From NCBI GenBank assembly GCA_943914515.1, contig CALUCI010000140.1, positions 1 through 14,854 of the forward strand: a stretch of DNA of 14,854 nucleotides. The letters are read 5' to 3'. Every line of letters begins with the position of its first letter. Position 1 is the stretch's first letter. This DNA comes from an uncultured Pseudomonas sp. (GTDB lineage: Bacteria; Pseudomonadota; Gammaproteobacteria; Pseudomonadales; Pseudomonadaceae). Below are positions 1 through 6,513 of this stretch, one piece after another. A program made the translations under genes and the position numbers. Under the pieces are notes generated by a model, which ran no database searches, was not told the origin of the DNA, and saw nothing but the letters and a program-made list of their open reading frames with translations.

Positions 1-107
1 TGTACTGGAACATCCGCTTCACCGACGTCCCACCTGCTGAAAACCCCAACTTCCGTGTCGAGGTCACCAACCAGTGGTTGGCCGAAGTCCTCGATCAAGC
101 CGCTTAA
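1..107 (+). CDS. Contractile tail sheath protein, C-terminal end (partial)
   Basis: Only the last 34 codons are present. The reading frame begins at base 3 and ends with TAA at 105-107. The peptide begins YWNIRFTDVPPAENPNF and ends WLAEVLDQAA, which matches my memory of the C-terminus of P2 FI-type sheath proteins in Pseudomonas R-type tailocins. The sheath is the outer contractile tube that shortens and drives the inner tube into the target envelope. It sits 12 bases upstream of the tube gene, the usual sheath-tube order. The call rests on this short tail plus context. Confidence 0.85.
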   Translation, partial: YWNIRFTDVPPAENPNFRVEVTNQWLAEVLDQAA

Positions 108-119
108 GGAGCACTACCC

Positions 120-629
120 ATGGCAATGATTCCCGAAACCCTGGCGAACCTGAACCTGTTCGTCGATGGCGTCAGCTTCCAGGGCAACGTCACCAGCCTG
201 ACCCTGCCCAAACTCACCCTGAAGACCCAGGAACATCGCGTCGGTGGCATGGACACCGCCATCGAGATCGACCAGGGCATGGAGAAACTCGCCGCCGAGT
301 TTTCCACCAGCGGCGTGCGTCCCGAGTCGCTGAAATTCTTCGGCCTGGCCGACAGCACCGCGTTCAACGGCACCTTCCGCGGCGCCTTCAAAGGCCTCAA
401 GGGCAAGATCACCCCGGTGGTCGTGACCCTGCGCGGCACGCTCAAGGAAGTGGACATGGGCGAGTGGAAAACCGCCTCGGAAAGCGCGGTCAAGCACGCC
501 GTGGCGCTGACCTACTACAAGCTCGAAATCGATGGCCGGCCGATGTATGAGATCGATCCGCTGGGCATGAAGCGGGTGATCAACGGTGTCGACCAGCTCG
601 CCGCCCAACGTTCGGCCCTCGGCCTCTAA
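120..629 (+). CDS. Tail tube protein (P2 FII-like major tail tube)
   Basis: This 169-residue protein is the expected size for the P2 FII tail tube family. Features I recognise are the N-terminal MIPETLANLNLFVDG, the region around residues 25-45 (LTLPKLTLKTQEHRVGGMD) and the C-terminal YYKLEIDGRPMYEIDPLG stretch. It stacks as hexameric rings to form the rigid inner tube of the contractile tail. The start at 120 has an AAGGAG ribosome site at 106-111 overlapping the sheath stop codon, so the two are probably translated from one message. Composition is GC-rich (37 of 60 bases at 181-240), unlike the tape-measure gene downstream. Confidence 0.95.
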   Translation: MAMIPETLANLNLFVDGVSFQGNVTSLTLPKLTLKTQEHRVGGMDTAIEIDQGMEKLAAEFSTSGVRPESLKFFGLADSTAFNGTFRGAFKGLKGKITPVVVTLRGTLKEVDMGEWKTASESAVKHAVALTYYKLEIDGRPMYEIDPLGMKRVINGVDQLAAQRSALGL

Positions 630-646
630 GACAAGGACAAGCTCGT

Positions 647-946
647 ATGACGCAAGCAACGAAAATTCCCGCCTGGTTGAAAGTGAGTGCCGATCGTGTG
701 GTGGTCAAACTCAGCCGTCCGACCGAAGCCAACAGCGTCCAGGTCGACAGCCTGTCGCTGCGCGCTCCGACCGTGCGCGACCTGCGCGCTGCACAGTCGG
801 GTGGCGCCGATGACGAAACCCGGGAACTGAACCTGTTCGCCTCCCTGGCCGAGGTTGGCACCAAGGACCTGGAGGGACTCACCCTGAAGGACTACAGCCG
901 CCTGCAGGCCGGTTATTTTCGCCTGGTGCAAGACGACGAGCTTTGA
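647..946 (+). CDS. Tail assembly chaperone (P2 gpE-like, short form)
   Basis: This 99-residue protein lies between tube and tape measure, the invariant position of tail assembly chaperones (P2 gpE, lambda gpG). Such proteins coat the tape measure during tail assembly and are not part of the mature particle. The C-terminal half (TLKDYSRLQAGYFRLVQDDEL, residues about 79-99) is typical of the E/41/14 chaperone family. The last sense codon and stop read CTT TGA, and an open frame continues one base forward to 1058, so a longer frameshift product is likely (separate entry). The start at 647 follows ACAAGGACAAGCTCGT, with AAGGA about 10 bases upstream. Confidence 0.85.
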   Translation: MTQATKIPAWLKVSADRVVVKLSRPTEANSVQVDSLSLRAPTVRDLRAAQSGGADDETRELNLFASLAEVGTKDLEGLTLKDYSRLQAGYFRLVQDDEL

Positions 947-1058
947 TCCTTCGAGGCAAAAGGCGGCAGCGAAACGGCTCGCGAAAGAGCTGAACTTCAC
1001 TGCCGCCGAGATCATGACCATGTCGTACTCCGACATGGTCTGGTGGCTCACAGATTGA
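945..1058 (+). CDS. Frameshift extension of the tail assembly chaperone (gpE'-like)
   Basis: Reading one base forward from the chaperone stop gives 37 codons beginning GAT CCT TCG, then TGA at 1056-1058. The peptide is DPSRQKAAAKRLAKELNF followed by TAAEIMTMSYSDMVWWLTD. The Met-Ser-x-x-x-x-Val-Trp-Trp ending resembles the GpE pattern of a short helical segment with tryptophans. The frame is closed upstream by TGA at 885-887 and has no ATG, GTG or TTG between 888 and 1013, so it has no start of its own before the conserved part. Access by ribosomal frameshifting in 888-946 (+1, or equivalently -2) is therefore the simplest reading. The fused product would be about 136 residues. P2-type E/E' pairs are known to be joined by frameshifting, but the +1 direction here is inference. 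Confidence 0.7.
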   Translation, partial: DPSRQKAAAKRLAKELNFTAAEIMTMSYSDMVWWLTD

Positions 1059-1085
1059 GCCGGGTTTGCACGCATGGAGGAAGGT

Positions 1086-3263
1086 ATGGCGGGCGAACTG
1101 ATAGTCGAAGTGAAGATCGGAGGGGCCATTGACCCAGCCTTGGGAAAGGTTTTCAGCCAGATCGAGAGTCAGATTGGCACGCTTGAGTCGTATGCCTCTC
1201 GAATCGGCCAGGCCCTGAAATGGGCTACCCAGGAAGCTCTGCCGCTGGCTACTGCTGTCAAGGAGGCCAATGACACAGCTCTAAGATCGGCGCAACCGTT
1301 GTTAGGGGTTTTGGAAGACATACGCCGCAAGCTCTCTGAACACATGGGTTTGTTGCCTGGGTTGATTAAAGAGTACGGTCGCCTAGGTAGATCGATGGGA
1401 GGTGCGCAGTTGCCTGGAGCTGGTCACCAGGCGTCACAGCAGACATCACCTCCCCCTGGCGCAATAGTGTTGGAGGCGTCAAAGACAGTTTTTGATTCGA
1501 CGAAGTCTACTGTTGAGAAGTTCGCAACGTACGAGTCAATCGTCAGCGACCTTGTGATCAAGGGAGAGAAAGATCCCGACAAGCGAGGTAGCCAGACCAA
1601 GGAGGTCAATAAGCTAGTTGCCCAGATTTCCGCCGAGACAAGTCTGGGCAAAACCGAAGCCGCCGGGCTGCTCTGGAACATGCTCAATGAAGGCATGAAC
1701 TTGAGCAGTACATTGCAACAAGGAGTTCTCGCAGCCAGGTTTTCCGAGAGCCAGGGCGTGGATGCGGCGACGGTCGCTGCGCTTTTTCGCACCCTGTTGA
1801 GTAATGGTGTAACGAGCGACCAACTCCCGGGTCTTTTGAACAAATTGGTTCATCAGGCTGGCAAAGGCAGTTTTGGCGTCGCCGATTCGGCCAAGGCAAT
1901 CATCAGAATCATGCCCCAGTCGGAAAAAGGGGGCGTGGAGGCTGCGACCCGTATTGCCGCAATACTTCAGATGAAAGCAGAGCCTACCGGTAACTTCTAT
2001 GAAGTGCTGAGTGGTACTCAAGAGAGCTTTCTGGAATATCGGCGCGAGGGTAAAAGTGAGCCTACCGGCGACCGGTTTGGCCAGATGTACATGCCCCCGA
2101 AAGACGCCGTTCCGAATCACATTTCAATTGACCTCGAAGCGCGTAGCAACACATTAGCCACCAAAGCGAAAGAGCAGCAGACCTCCGAGGAACGGCTGGT
2201 GCTGGCAATGGGGGCGGCACTGAAGCCTATCGTTTCGATGTGGATGACAGTTGTGACGGATGCCACAAATGTCCTCAGTGCGGCAGTGGAGGAAATGAAA
2301 TCGGCGGTAACGGTCTTTGCCGGTATGGTTCTGGGCGGGGCGGGGCTCGTCAAGCTGCTTGGGGCAACTGCACAAGGACTGGCGTTGTGGGACGCAATCA
2401 AGGCGCTCTTAGGTTTGGGAGCTGGTGGCAGATCTGGCTTGCTTCCGATACTTGGGAGGACTGCACCAGTTGTTGCGGGGGGACTTGAAGCGATCGACAC
2501 CTACCAGAATGCAAACACCTTCAAAGAGAAGTCCGAGGGCTACGGTAAGGCCGCCGGAATGGCGATTGGTGGGGTGATCGGTGCGGGCGTGGGAGCGATG
2601 ATTGGCCCGGCAGGTTTGGTGTTTGGGACCATAATTGGAACCATGCTCGGTGGTGCTGCAGGAAAGCTTGCCGGCGGCTTGATTGGGGACGCGTTTGGGG
2701 AAAGCACTGAGCGGGCAACTGATTCTTCTGATCGGCATTCGCAGGCTTCGTCAGTCAATGCTCCGCCTTTGGCTGGCAAGCCCGGCATCCTTTTGACTCC
2801 ATCCGAAACGGAATTGCCGGCACTCAGGCAATTGATGGGCATTGATGGTTCGTCCTCCAGCCCTGTTTGGCAAAGTCCGTCACCGACCATCCGCACACCT
2901 GGTGACAGTGCAGATATCAGCAATGGCTTTTTGGGGCAGAGCATGAGCAACCAGCGCTATCTACCTGCTCCGGTCGCAGCTTCCGAGACTGGTGATGTCG
3001 TCCGTTTCATGTTTCCAGATTCGCCGTCCGCCACTGTGCTTCCAGCGTCTGAAAGCAGTCTCCAGTCATTGGCTCGGGTAGCACCTGCTCAGCAGAATTT
3101 CACTGTGTCGGCCAGCATCCCCGTCAATGTCCAGGGGAATATCGGTGATCCAGCGGAGTTCGCACGCATGCTGCAGCCCGAGATACAGCGCATGTTTACC
3201 AACATTGCGGCCAGAACCAGTACAGGCGGGCATCTCTATGATGACGCTGCCTTTACGGCCTGA
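1086..3263 (+). CDS. Tail tape measure protein
   Basis: This is the longest tail gene (725 residues), directly after the assembly chaperone. It sets tail length and fills the tube before contraction. The N-terminal 130 residues are helical. Residues about 170-300 resemble the core of TP901-type tape measures. Two hydrophobic stretches follow, at about 407-450 and 488-535, the second a glycine-zipper run (repeated GxxxG). A Ser/Pro-rich linker leads to the C-terminus. I prefer ATG 1086 because GGAGGAAGG at 1076-1084 is well spaced for it, while ATG 1074 (four residues longer) lies just before that site and has none of its own. At roughly 1.5 angstrom per residue the length fits a tail near 100 nm. 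Base composition is visibly lower in GC (30 and 31 of 60 in two sampled lines) than the flanking genes, suggesting cassette exchange. Confidence 0.92.
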   Translation: MAGELIVEVKIGGAIDPALGKVFSQIESQIGTLESYASRIGQALKWATQEALPLATAVKEANDTALRSAQPLLGVLEDIRRKLSEHMGLLPGLIKEYGRLGRSMGGAQLPGAGHQASQQTSPPPGAIVLEASKTVFDSTKSTVEKFATYESIVSDLVIKGEKDPDKRGSQTKEVNKLVAQISAETSLGKTEAAGLLWNMLNEGMNLSSTLQQGVLAARFSESQGVDAATVAALFRTLLSNGVTSDQLPGLLNKLVHQAGKGSFGVADSAKAIIRIMPQSEKGGVEAATRIAAILQMKAEPTGNFYEVLSGTQESFLEYRREGKSEPTGDRFGQMYMPPKDAVPNHISIDLEARSNTLATKAKEQQTSEERLVLAMGAALKPIVSMWMTVVTDATNVLSAAVEEMKSAVTVFAGMVLGGAGLVKLLGATAQGLALWDAIKALLGLGAGGRSGLLPILGRTAPVVAGGLEAIDTYQNANTFKEKSEGYGKAAGMAIGGVIGAGVGAMIGPAGLVFGTIIGTMLGGAAGKLAGGLIGDAFGESTERATDSSDRHSQASSVNAPPLAGKPGILLTPSETELPALRQLMGIDGSSSSPVWQSPSPTIRTPGDSADISNGFLGQSMSNQRYLPAPVAASETGDVVRFMFPDSPSATVLPASESSLQSLARVAPAQQNFTVSASIPVNVQGNIGDPAEFARMLQPEIQRMFTNIAARTSTGGHLYDDAAFTA

Positions 3264-3272
3264 GGATTCACC

Positions 3273-4118
3273 ATGACCTACATGGAACAATTGCATTCCG
3301 CGCTGAGCTCGCTGATCACCGCGGGCGAGGCCGGGCGGCACGGTATCGATGGCATGCTGGAGCCCTTGAATGGTGCGGTCGGCGATGTCACCGAGGCCGC
3401 CGCCGAACTTGAAGCACTGCCCTTCGTCGGTGAGCTGATTGGCGCGAAGCTTCAGCGCACCCTGCGCGCCATCTCGGTTGCACAGACCAAGGTGCAGGAC
3501 GTGGTGGCCCGGTATGACCAGGTGGCTGGCAAGACTGTCGAGGTTCAGAGCCGTGTTGCTGAGTTTTCCGAGTACTCGGAAAAAGCCGGTGCCGCGATCA
3601 ACCGGGTGGCGGGCAGCATCAGCCCGTCATTGGGAGCCATCCTGCCCAGCAGCGGCTTTGCGCCGCAGGCGACACCGCCTGAGGAAGCGATCAAGCCATT
3701 CCCGCACCTGCTGATCCTCCAGCCGCTTCAGGCCGAGTCGGAGGCGTTCTACTTCAACCTCGATACTGCGGCGTTTCACGAGTTGAGACGCAGCAACGGG
3801 TTCAACTGGAGCGGCCAGGAGCGTCTGTCGCGCAGCAAGGCTCAACAGGCAGTCAGCCTGGGCGAAGACAAAATCACCCTCAGCGGGGCGATCTATCCCA
3901 CCTTCAAGGGAGGGCTGGGTCAATTGCAGCGCCTGCGCAGCATCGCCCGGCAGTTGAAACCGCTGAGCCTGAGTACCGGCTACGGCGAAATGCTTGGCAC
4001 CTGGTGCCTCGTCAGCATCAGCGAAGAGCAGGATGCCTTGCTGGCGGGCGGTATTCCGGGGCGGCAGGGATTCACACTGGAGTTCGTGAACTATGGCGAC
4101 GATATGCAGAACGTCTGA
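3273..4118 (+). CDS. Tail terminator/tail protein with C-terminal P2 gpU domain
   Basis: The protein has 281 residues. Residues about 143-279 match the P2 gpU pattern: FHELRRSNGFNWSGQER, then an ITLSGAIYPTFKGG block (201-214), LRSIARQLKPLSLSTGYGEMLG (221-242), and a GFTLEFVNYGDD ending. The gpU family caps the tail and stops sheath/tube growth. P2 gpU itself is about 159 residues, so the first 140 residues here are an added helical, Ala/Glu-rich region of unknown role, probably partly coiled. Some databases call relatives 'DNA circularisation protein' or 'phage tail protein'. An AGGA at about 3263-3266 supports the start. It is 9 bases from the tape-measure stop and its GC is high again (39 of 60 at 3361-3420). 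Confidence 0.85.
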   Translation: MTYMEQLHSALSSLITAGEAGRHGIDGMLEPLNGAVGDVTEAAAELEALPFVGELIGAKLQRTLRAISVAQTKVQDVVARYDQVAGKTVEVQSRVAEFSEYSEKAGAAINRVAGSISPSLGAILPSSGFAPQATPPEEAIKPFPHLLILQPLQAESEAFYFNLDTAAFHELRRSNGFNWSGQERLSRSKAQQAVSLGEDKITLSGAIYPTFKGGLGQLQRLRSIARQLKPLSLSTGYGEMLGTWCLVSISEEQDALLAGGIPGRQGFTLEFVNYGDDMQNV

Positions 4119-4299
4119 GGGGGATCTGCTCGATACCCTCTGCCAGCATTACTACGGGCATTTGAGTGGCAGTGTCGAAGCGGTACTCGATGCCAATCAG
4201 GGCCTGGGCGATGAAGCCCAGCCTTTTCGTGCCGGAGTGCTGATCAGGCTGCCGGTGTTGTCCGCAGCCGTTGATACCACGGTAATGCTGTGGGATTGA
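4093..4299 (+). CDS. Tail protein X (P2 gpX-like)
   Basis: A 68-residue protein with the gpX signature: GDLLDTLCQHYYG near the start, VEAVLDANQGLG in the middle, and FRAGVLIRLP near the end. This is a LysM-like fold in the family. P2 gpX is a small essential tail protein made between U and D, the same order as here. It overlaps the preceding gene by 26 bases in another frame (4093-4118), and GGAG at 4079-4082 inside that gene can serve as its ribosome site, so translation is probably coupled. A terminator-like hairpin follows 30 bases after the stop. Confidence 0.9.
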   Translation: MATICRTSEGDLLDTLCQHYYGHLSGSVEAVLDANQGLGDEAQPFRAGVLIRLPVLSAAVDTTVMLWD

Positions 4300-4328
4300 G
4301 CGGTTGCGGCGAGCGGTTTTTGAACATC

Positions 4329-4359
4329 AGGCCCCGCCATGTGCGGGGCCTTTCTTTTT
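4329..4359 (+). terminator. Intrinsic terminator-like hairpin inside the tail operon
   Basis: A perfect 8-base stem GGCCCCGC (4330-4337) and GCGGGGCC (4343-4350) closes a 5-base loop, and an extra A-T pair extends it. It is followed at once by TTTCTTTTT (4351-4359). This is the textbook form of a Rho-independent terminator. It lies between gpX and gpD, whose ribosome site (TGGAG, 4361-4365) starts right after it. Whether it stops, attenuates or is read through is not shown by the sequence. Confidence 0.75.
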
Positions 4360-4373
4360 CTGGAGCCTGAATC

Positions 4374-5429
4374 ATGCAACCTGTGTTTCGCATCGTTGCC
4401 GACGGCAAGGACATCACCGCGCTGATCAATGACCGGCTGCTGATGTTGCGTACTTCGGACAAGCCGGGAATGGAGTCCGATGATTTTGAATTGAAGATCG
4501 ATGACCGCGACGGCGCCCTCGCATTGCCGGCCCGTGGCGCGCATGTCGAGGTGTACCTGGGCTACGCCGGGCAGGAGCTGACGCGACTGGGGCGTTATGT
4601 CGTCGATCAGATCACCGTCTCCGGGCCGCCGGCGACCATGGAGATCAGCGGCAAGGCCAGTGACATGCGCGGTACCGGAAAGACCATCCGCAGTGACAGT
4701 TGGGAGGATGTTGCGTTGCAGCAGATCGTCCAGGATCTCGCCGCCCGCAACGGCTGGCAGCCGCAGTGCTCTGTCACTACCCGTATCCCGCGGGTCGACC
4801 AGCTCAATGAGTCTGACTACAACTTCATTACCCGACTGGCCCGGCAGTACAACTGCACTGCCAAGATCGGCGACGGCAATCTCCTGGTGTTGCCGCGTCA
4901 GGGAGGGCAGAGCGCCAGCGGCAAAGCGCTCGGGACGGTTACGGTCGAGCCGCGCGAGGTCAGTAGCTGGAGGTTCCAGCTGGAAGACCGGAGTACCCAC
5001 AAGGCCGTGCAGACCCGGCATCAGGACAGCAAGACGGGCGAGCAGAAAACGGTGCAGGTGGCTAACGGCGATGCGCCCGACAACCAGGAAGCGGTTTATA
5101 CCGACCGCCACCTGTATCCCGACAAAACCGCCGCCGAGCAAGCGGCCAAGGCCAGGGTGGCCGCATTCAACCGTGGCAGCGCCAGCCTTTCACTGGAAAT
5201 GGTCGGACGCACTGACTTGTTCGTTGAGCGCATGTTGAACGCTCGTGGTTTCAAGGATGGCCTCGATGGCGAGTACCTGATTGAAAGCGTCAGCCACAAC
5301 TTCAGTTCCGGCGGCTGGACAACCTCGGTGCAGTGCAACGGTGGCCAGCAGGGCAAAGCCAAGGCCAAGAGCCACAAGTCCGCTCAAAGCAAGTCACTCA
5401 AGGTCGAACAGCATGAGGGCCAGCCATGA
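4374..5429 (+). CDS. Late control D protein / baseplate hub (P2 gpD-like)
   Basis: This 351-residue protein is close to the family size (P2 gpD about 387). Recognisable parts are the N-terminal PVFRIVADGKDITALINDRLL, the LPARGAHVEVYLGY segment (about residues 50-65), ESDYNFITRLARQYNCTAKIGDGNLLVLPRQGG in the middle, and GEYLIESVSHNFSSGGWTTSVQC near 300-325. The family forms the VgrG/gp27-like hub under the spike of contractile tails. The 'late control' name comes from P2 genetics and is not implied here. The C-terminus is a Lys/Ser-rich tail. Start at 4374 has TGGAG 8 bases upstream. It overlaps the endolysin start by 4 bases (ATGA at 5426-5429). Confidence 0.92.
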   Translation: MQPVFRIVADGKDITALINDRLLMLRTSDKPGMESDDFELKIDDRDGALALPARGAHVEVYLGYAGQELTRLGRYVVDQITVSGPPATMEISGKASDMRGTGKTIRSDSWEDVALQQIVQDLAARNGWQPQCSVTTRIPRVDQLNESDYNFITRLARQYNCTAKIGDGNLLVLPRQGGQSASGKALGTVTVEPREVSSWRFQLEDRSTHKAVQTRHQDSKTGEQKTVQVANGDAPDNQEAVYTDRHLYPDKTAAEQAAKARVAAFNRGSASLSLEMVGRTDLFVERMLNARGFKDGLDGEYLIESVSHNFSSGGWTTSVQCNGGQQGKAKAKSHKSAQSKSLKVEQHEGQP

Positions 5430-5977
5430 ATCTGAATGAAGCCGAACTCTTTCGAATCTATCCAAACGCCCGCCCGACAGCGGGCGTTTTCGTTCCTGCG
5501 CTGAACGCCGCCATGGCGCATTGGGGGATCGACACGCCGCGGCGCATGGCTGCGTTTCTGGCCCAGATCGGTCATGAGTCCGGGCAATTGCGTTATGTGA
5601 AGGAGCTGGGCAGCGATCAGTACCTGGCCCGCTATGACACCGGCACCCTTGCCGTGCGCCTGGGCAACACGCCGGCTGCGGATGGTGACGGCCAGCGCTA
5701 CTGCGGGCGGGGACTGATTCAGGTCACCGGGTGCAACAACTACCGCGCGTGCAGCATGGCCTTGTTCGACGACGAACGCTTGCTGGCGCAACCGCAGATG
5801 CTTGAAGAACCACAGTGGGCAGCCGAGTCGGCGGCCTGGTTCTGGCATTCGCGGGGGCTCAATCAATTGGCCGATCGTGGCGAGTTCAACCGGATTACCC
5901 GGCATATCAATGGTGGTCTCAATGGTCTGGAAGATCGTCTGAAGCTCTGGGCACGCGCCCGCGAGGTGTTGTGTTGA
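5426..5977 (+). CDS. Endolysin, GH19 (chitinase-like) muramidase family
   Basis: The protein has 183 residues, one catalytic domain, and no signal peptide or membrane segment. The GH19 signature is present: AFLAQIGHESGQ (residues 43-54) with Glu51 as likely catalytic acid, Glu60 in VKELGS as the likely second carboxylate, GRGLIQVTG at 94-102, and RHINGG near 159-164. Phage members cut peptidoglycan. Lacking an export signal it needs a holin, and none is present in the window. In many tailocins the holin sits at the far end of the cluster. It is translationally coupled to gpD by a 4-base overlap and to the spanin downstream. A perfect 10-base stem-loop lies within codons 13-22 (separate entry). 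Confidence 0.93.
   Translation: MNLNEAELFRIYPNARPTAGVFVPALNAAMAHWGIDTPRRMAAFLAQIGHESGQLRYVKELGSDQYLARYDTGTLAVRLGNTPAADGDGQRYCGRGLIQVTGCNNYRACSMALFDDERLLAQPQMLEEPQWAAESAAWFWHSRGLNQLADRGEFNRITRHINGGLNGLEDRLKLWARAREVLC
5464..5490 (+). other. Perfect terminator-like stem-loop inside the endolysin gene
   Basis: AAACGCCCGC (5464-5473) and GCGGGCGTTT (5480-5489) form a perfect 10-base inverted repeat with the 6-base loop CCGACA, ending in TTTT then CGTT. It lies about 40 bases into the endolysin coding sequence and encodes the NARPTAGVF region. The shape is that of an intrinsic terminator with a short U run, so it could attenuate lysis-gene transcription or slow translation. It may also simply follow from the encoded peptide in a GC-rich genome. 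Confidence 0.5.
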
Positions 5978-6468
5978 GCCGGCTGAGAGTGATCGGGCTG
6001 GTGCTGCTGGTGCTGGCCGCTTGTGCGGTGACCTGGCAGGTCCAGGACTGGCGCCACGAACAGCGTGCGGCGCTGCGCGAGCGGCAGTTTGCCGAGGAGC
6101 GCCAGCAACAGGCCGAGGCTGTCACGGCCTCTCTGCAGAACGAGCGTCAGCGCAGACAGGCGCTGGAGCAACGTCTGCAATCACTTGATCAGACCCATTC
6201 GCGGGAGCTTTTCGATGTGCAACAGGTTCAGGCACGTTTGCGTGACCGGCTGGCTACTGCTGATCTGCGGTTGTCAGTCCTCCTTGCCGGCGATGCAACC
6301 CCGACTGTGCCAGCCGCCGCCGGCGCCGGCGGCGTGGTTCATGCTCCCGCGCGAGCCCGACTTGACCCGGCGCATGCTCAACGAATTGTCGCCATCGTCG
6401 CCGACGGCGACCAGGGACTGATCGCCTTGCGGGCGTGTCAGGCCTATGTCCGGGCCCTGACGTTGTGA
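5974..6468 (+). CDS. i-spanin (Rz-like inner-membrane lysis protein)
   Basis: I place the start at TTG 5974, which overlaps the endolysin stop (TTGA, 5974-5977) and has GAGG at 5963-5966 seven bases upstream. GTG 5971 would add one residue. The product is 164 residues: a short basic N-terminus, one membrane segment at about residues 6-22 (VIGLVLLVLAACAVTW), then a long Gln/Glu/Arg-rich coiled coil at about 28-95 facing the periplasm. This is the i-spanin layout. Spanins join the inner and outer membranes and fuse them in the last step of lysis, here needed for release of the particles. Its partner is encoded inside it in another frame at 6215-6421. Confidence 0.88.
   Translation: MSRLRVIGLVLLVLAACAVTWQVQDWRHEQRAALRERQFAEERQQQAEAVTASLQNERQRRQALEQRLQSLDQTHSRELFDVQQVQARLRDRLATADLRLSVLLAGDATPTVPAAAGAGGVVHAPARARLDPAHAQRIVAIVADGDQGLIALRACQAYVRALTL
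6215..6421 (+). CDS. o-spanin (Rz1-like outer-membrane lipoprotein), nested in i-spanin
   Basis: This 68-residue reading frame lies wholly within the i-spanin gene in a different frame. ATG 6215 has GGGAG at 6203-6207, seven bases upstream. The N-terminus is a lipoprotein signal, with TGWLLLICG before Cys20 (lipobox I-C-G-C). A proline-rich stretch (CQPPPAPAAW) follows, as is usual in Rz1 proteins. The mature lipoprotein would be 49 residues. An upstream ATG at 6065 in the same frame gives 50 extra residues with no signal-like character and would bury the lipoprotein signal, so I reject it. The nested arrangement matches lambda Rz/Rz1. Confidence 0.85.
   Translation: MCNRFRHVCVTGWLLLICGCQSSLPAMQPRLCQPPPAPAAWFMLPREPDLTRRMLNELSPSSPTATRD
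6315..6334. repeat. Perfect 20-base GC palindrome in the dual-coded spanin region
   Basis: Bases 6315-6324 (CGCCGCCGGC) are the exact reverse complement of 6325-6334 (GCCGGCGGCG), with no spacer. All bases are G or C. The stretch encodes the proline/alanine run of the o-spanin and an Ala/Gly run of the i-spanin at once. It may be a product of low-complexity coding. Confidence 0.7.
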
Positions 6469-6513
6469 AGCGGCTGGTGTAGGGTAGGCGGCAGACTTTC
6501 AAGGGAGTTCGTC

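Noticed and set aside
1074..1085. Upstream ATG of the tape-measure gene
   Set aside because: It has no ribosome site, and the GGAGGAAGG just after it is ideally placed for ATG 1086.
4197..5141. 314-residue open frame on the - strand
   Set aside because: It is antisense to gpX and gpD, both recognised, has no ribosome site, and would oppose the tail operon.
1..6468. Complete prophage
   Set aside because: Only tail and lysis genes are seen and the lysis genes abut cinA-recA. No integrase, attachment repeat, head or replication gene is visible. Genes left of the window could change this.
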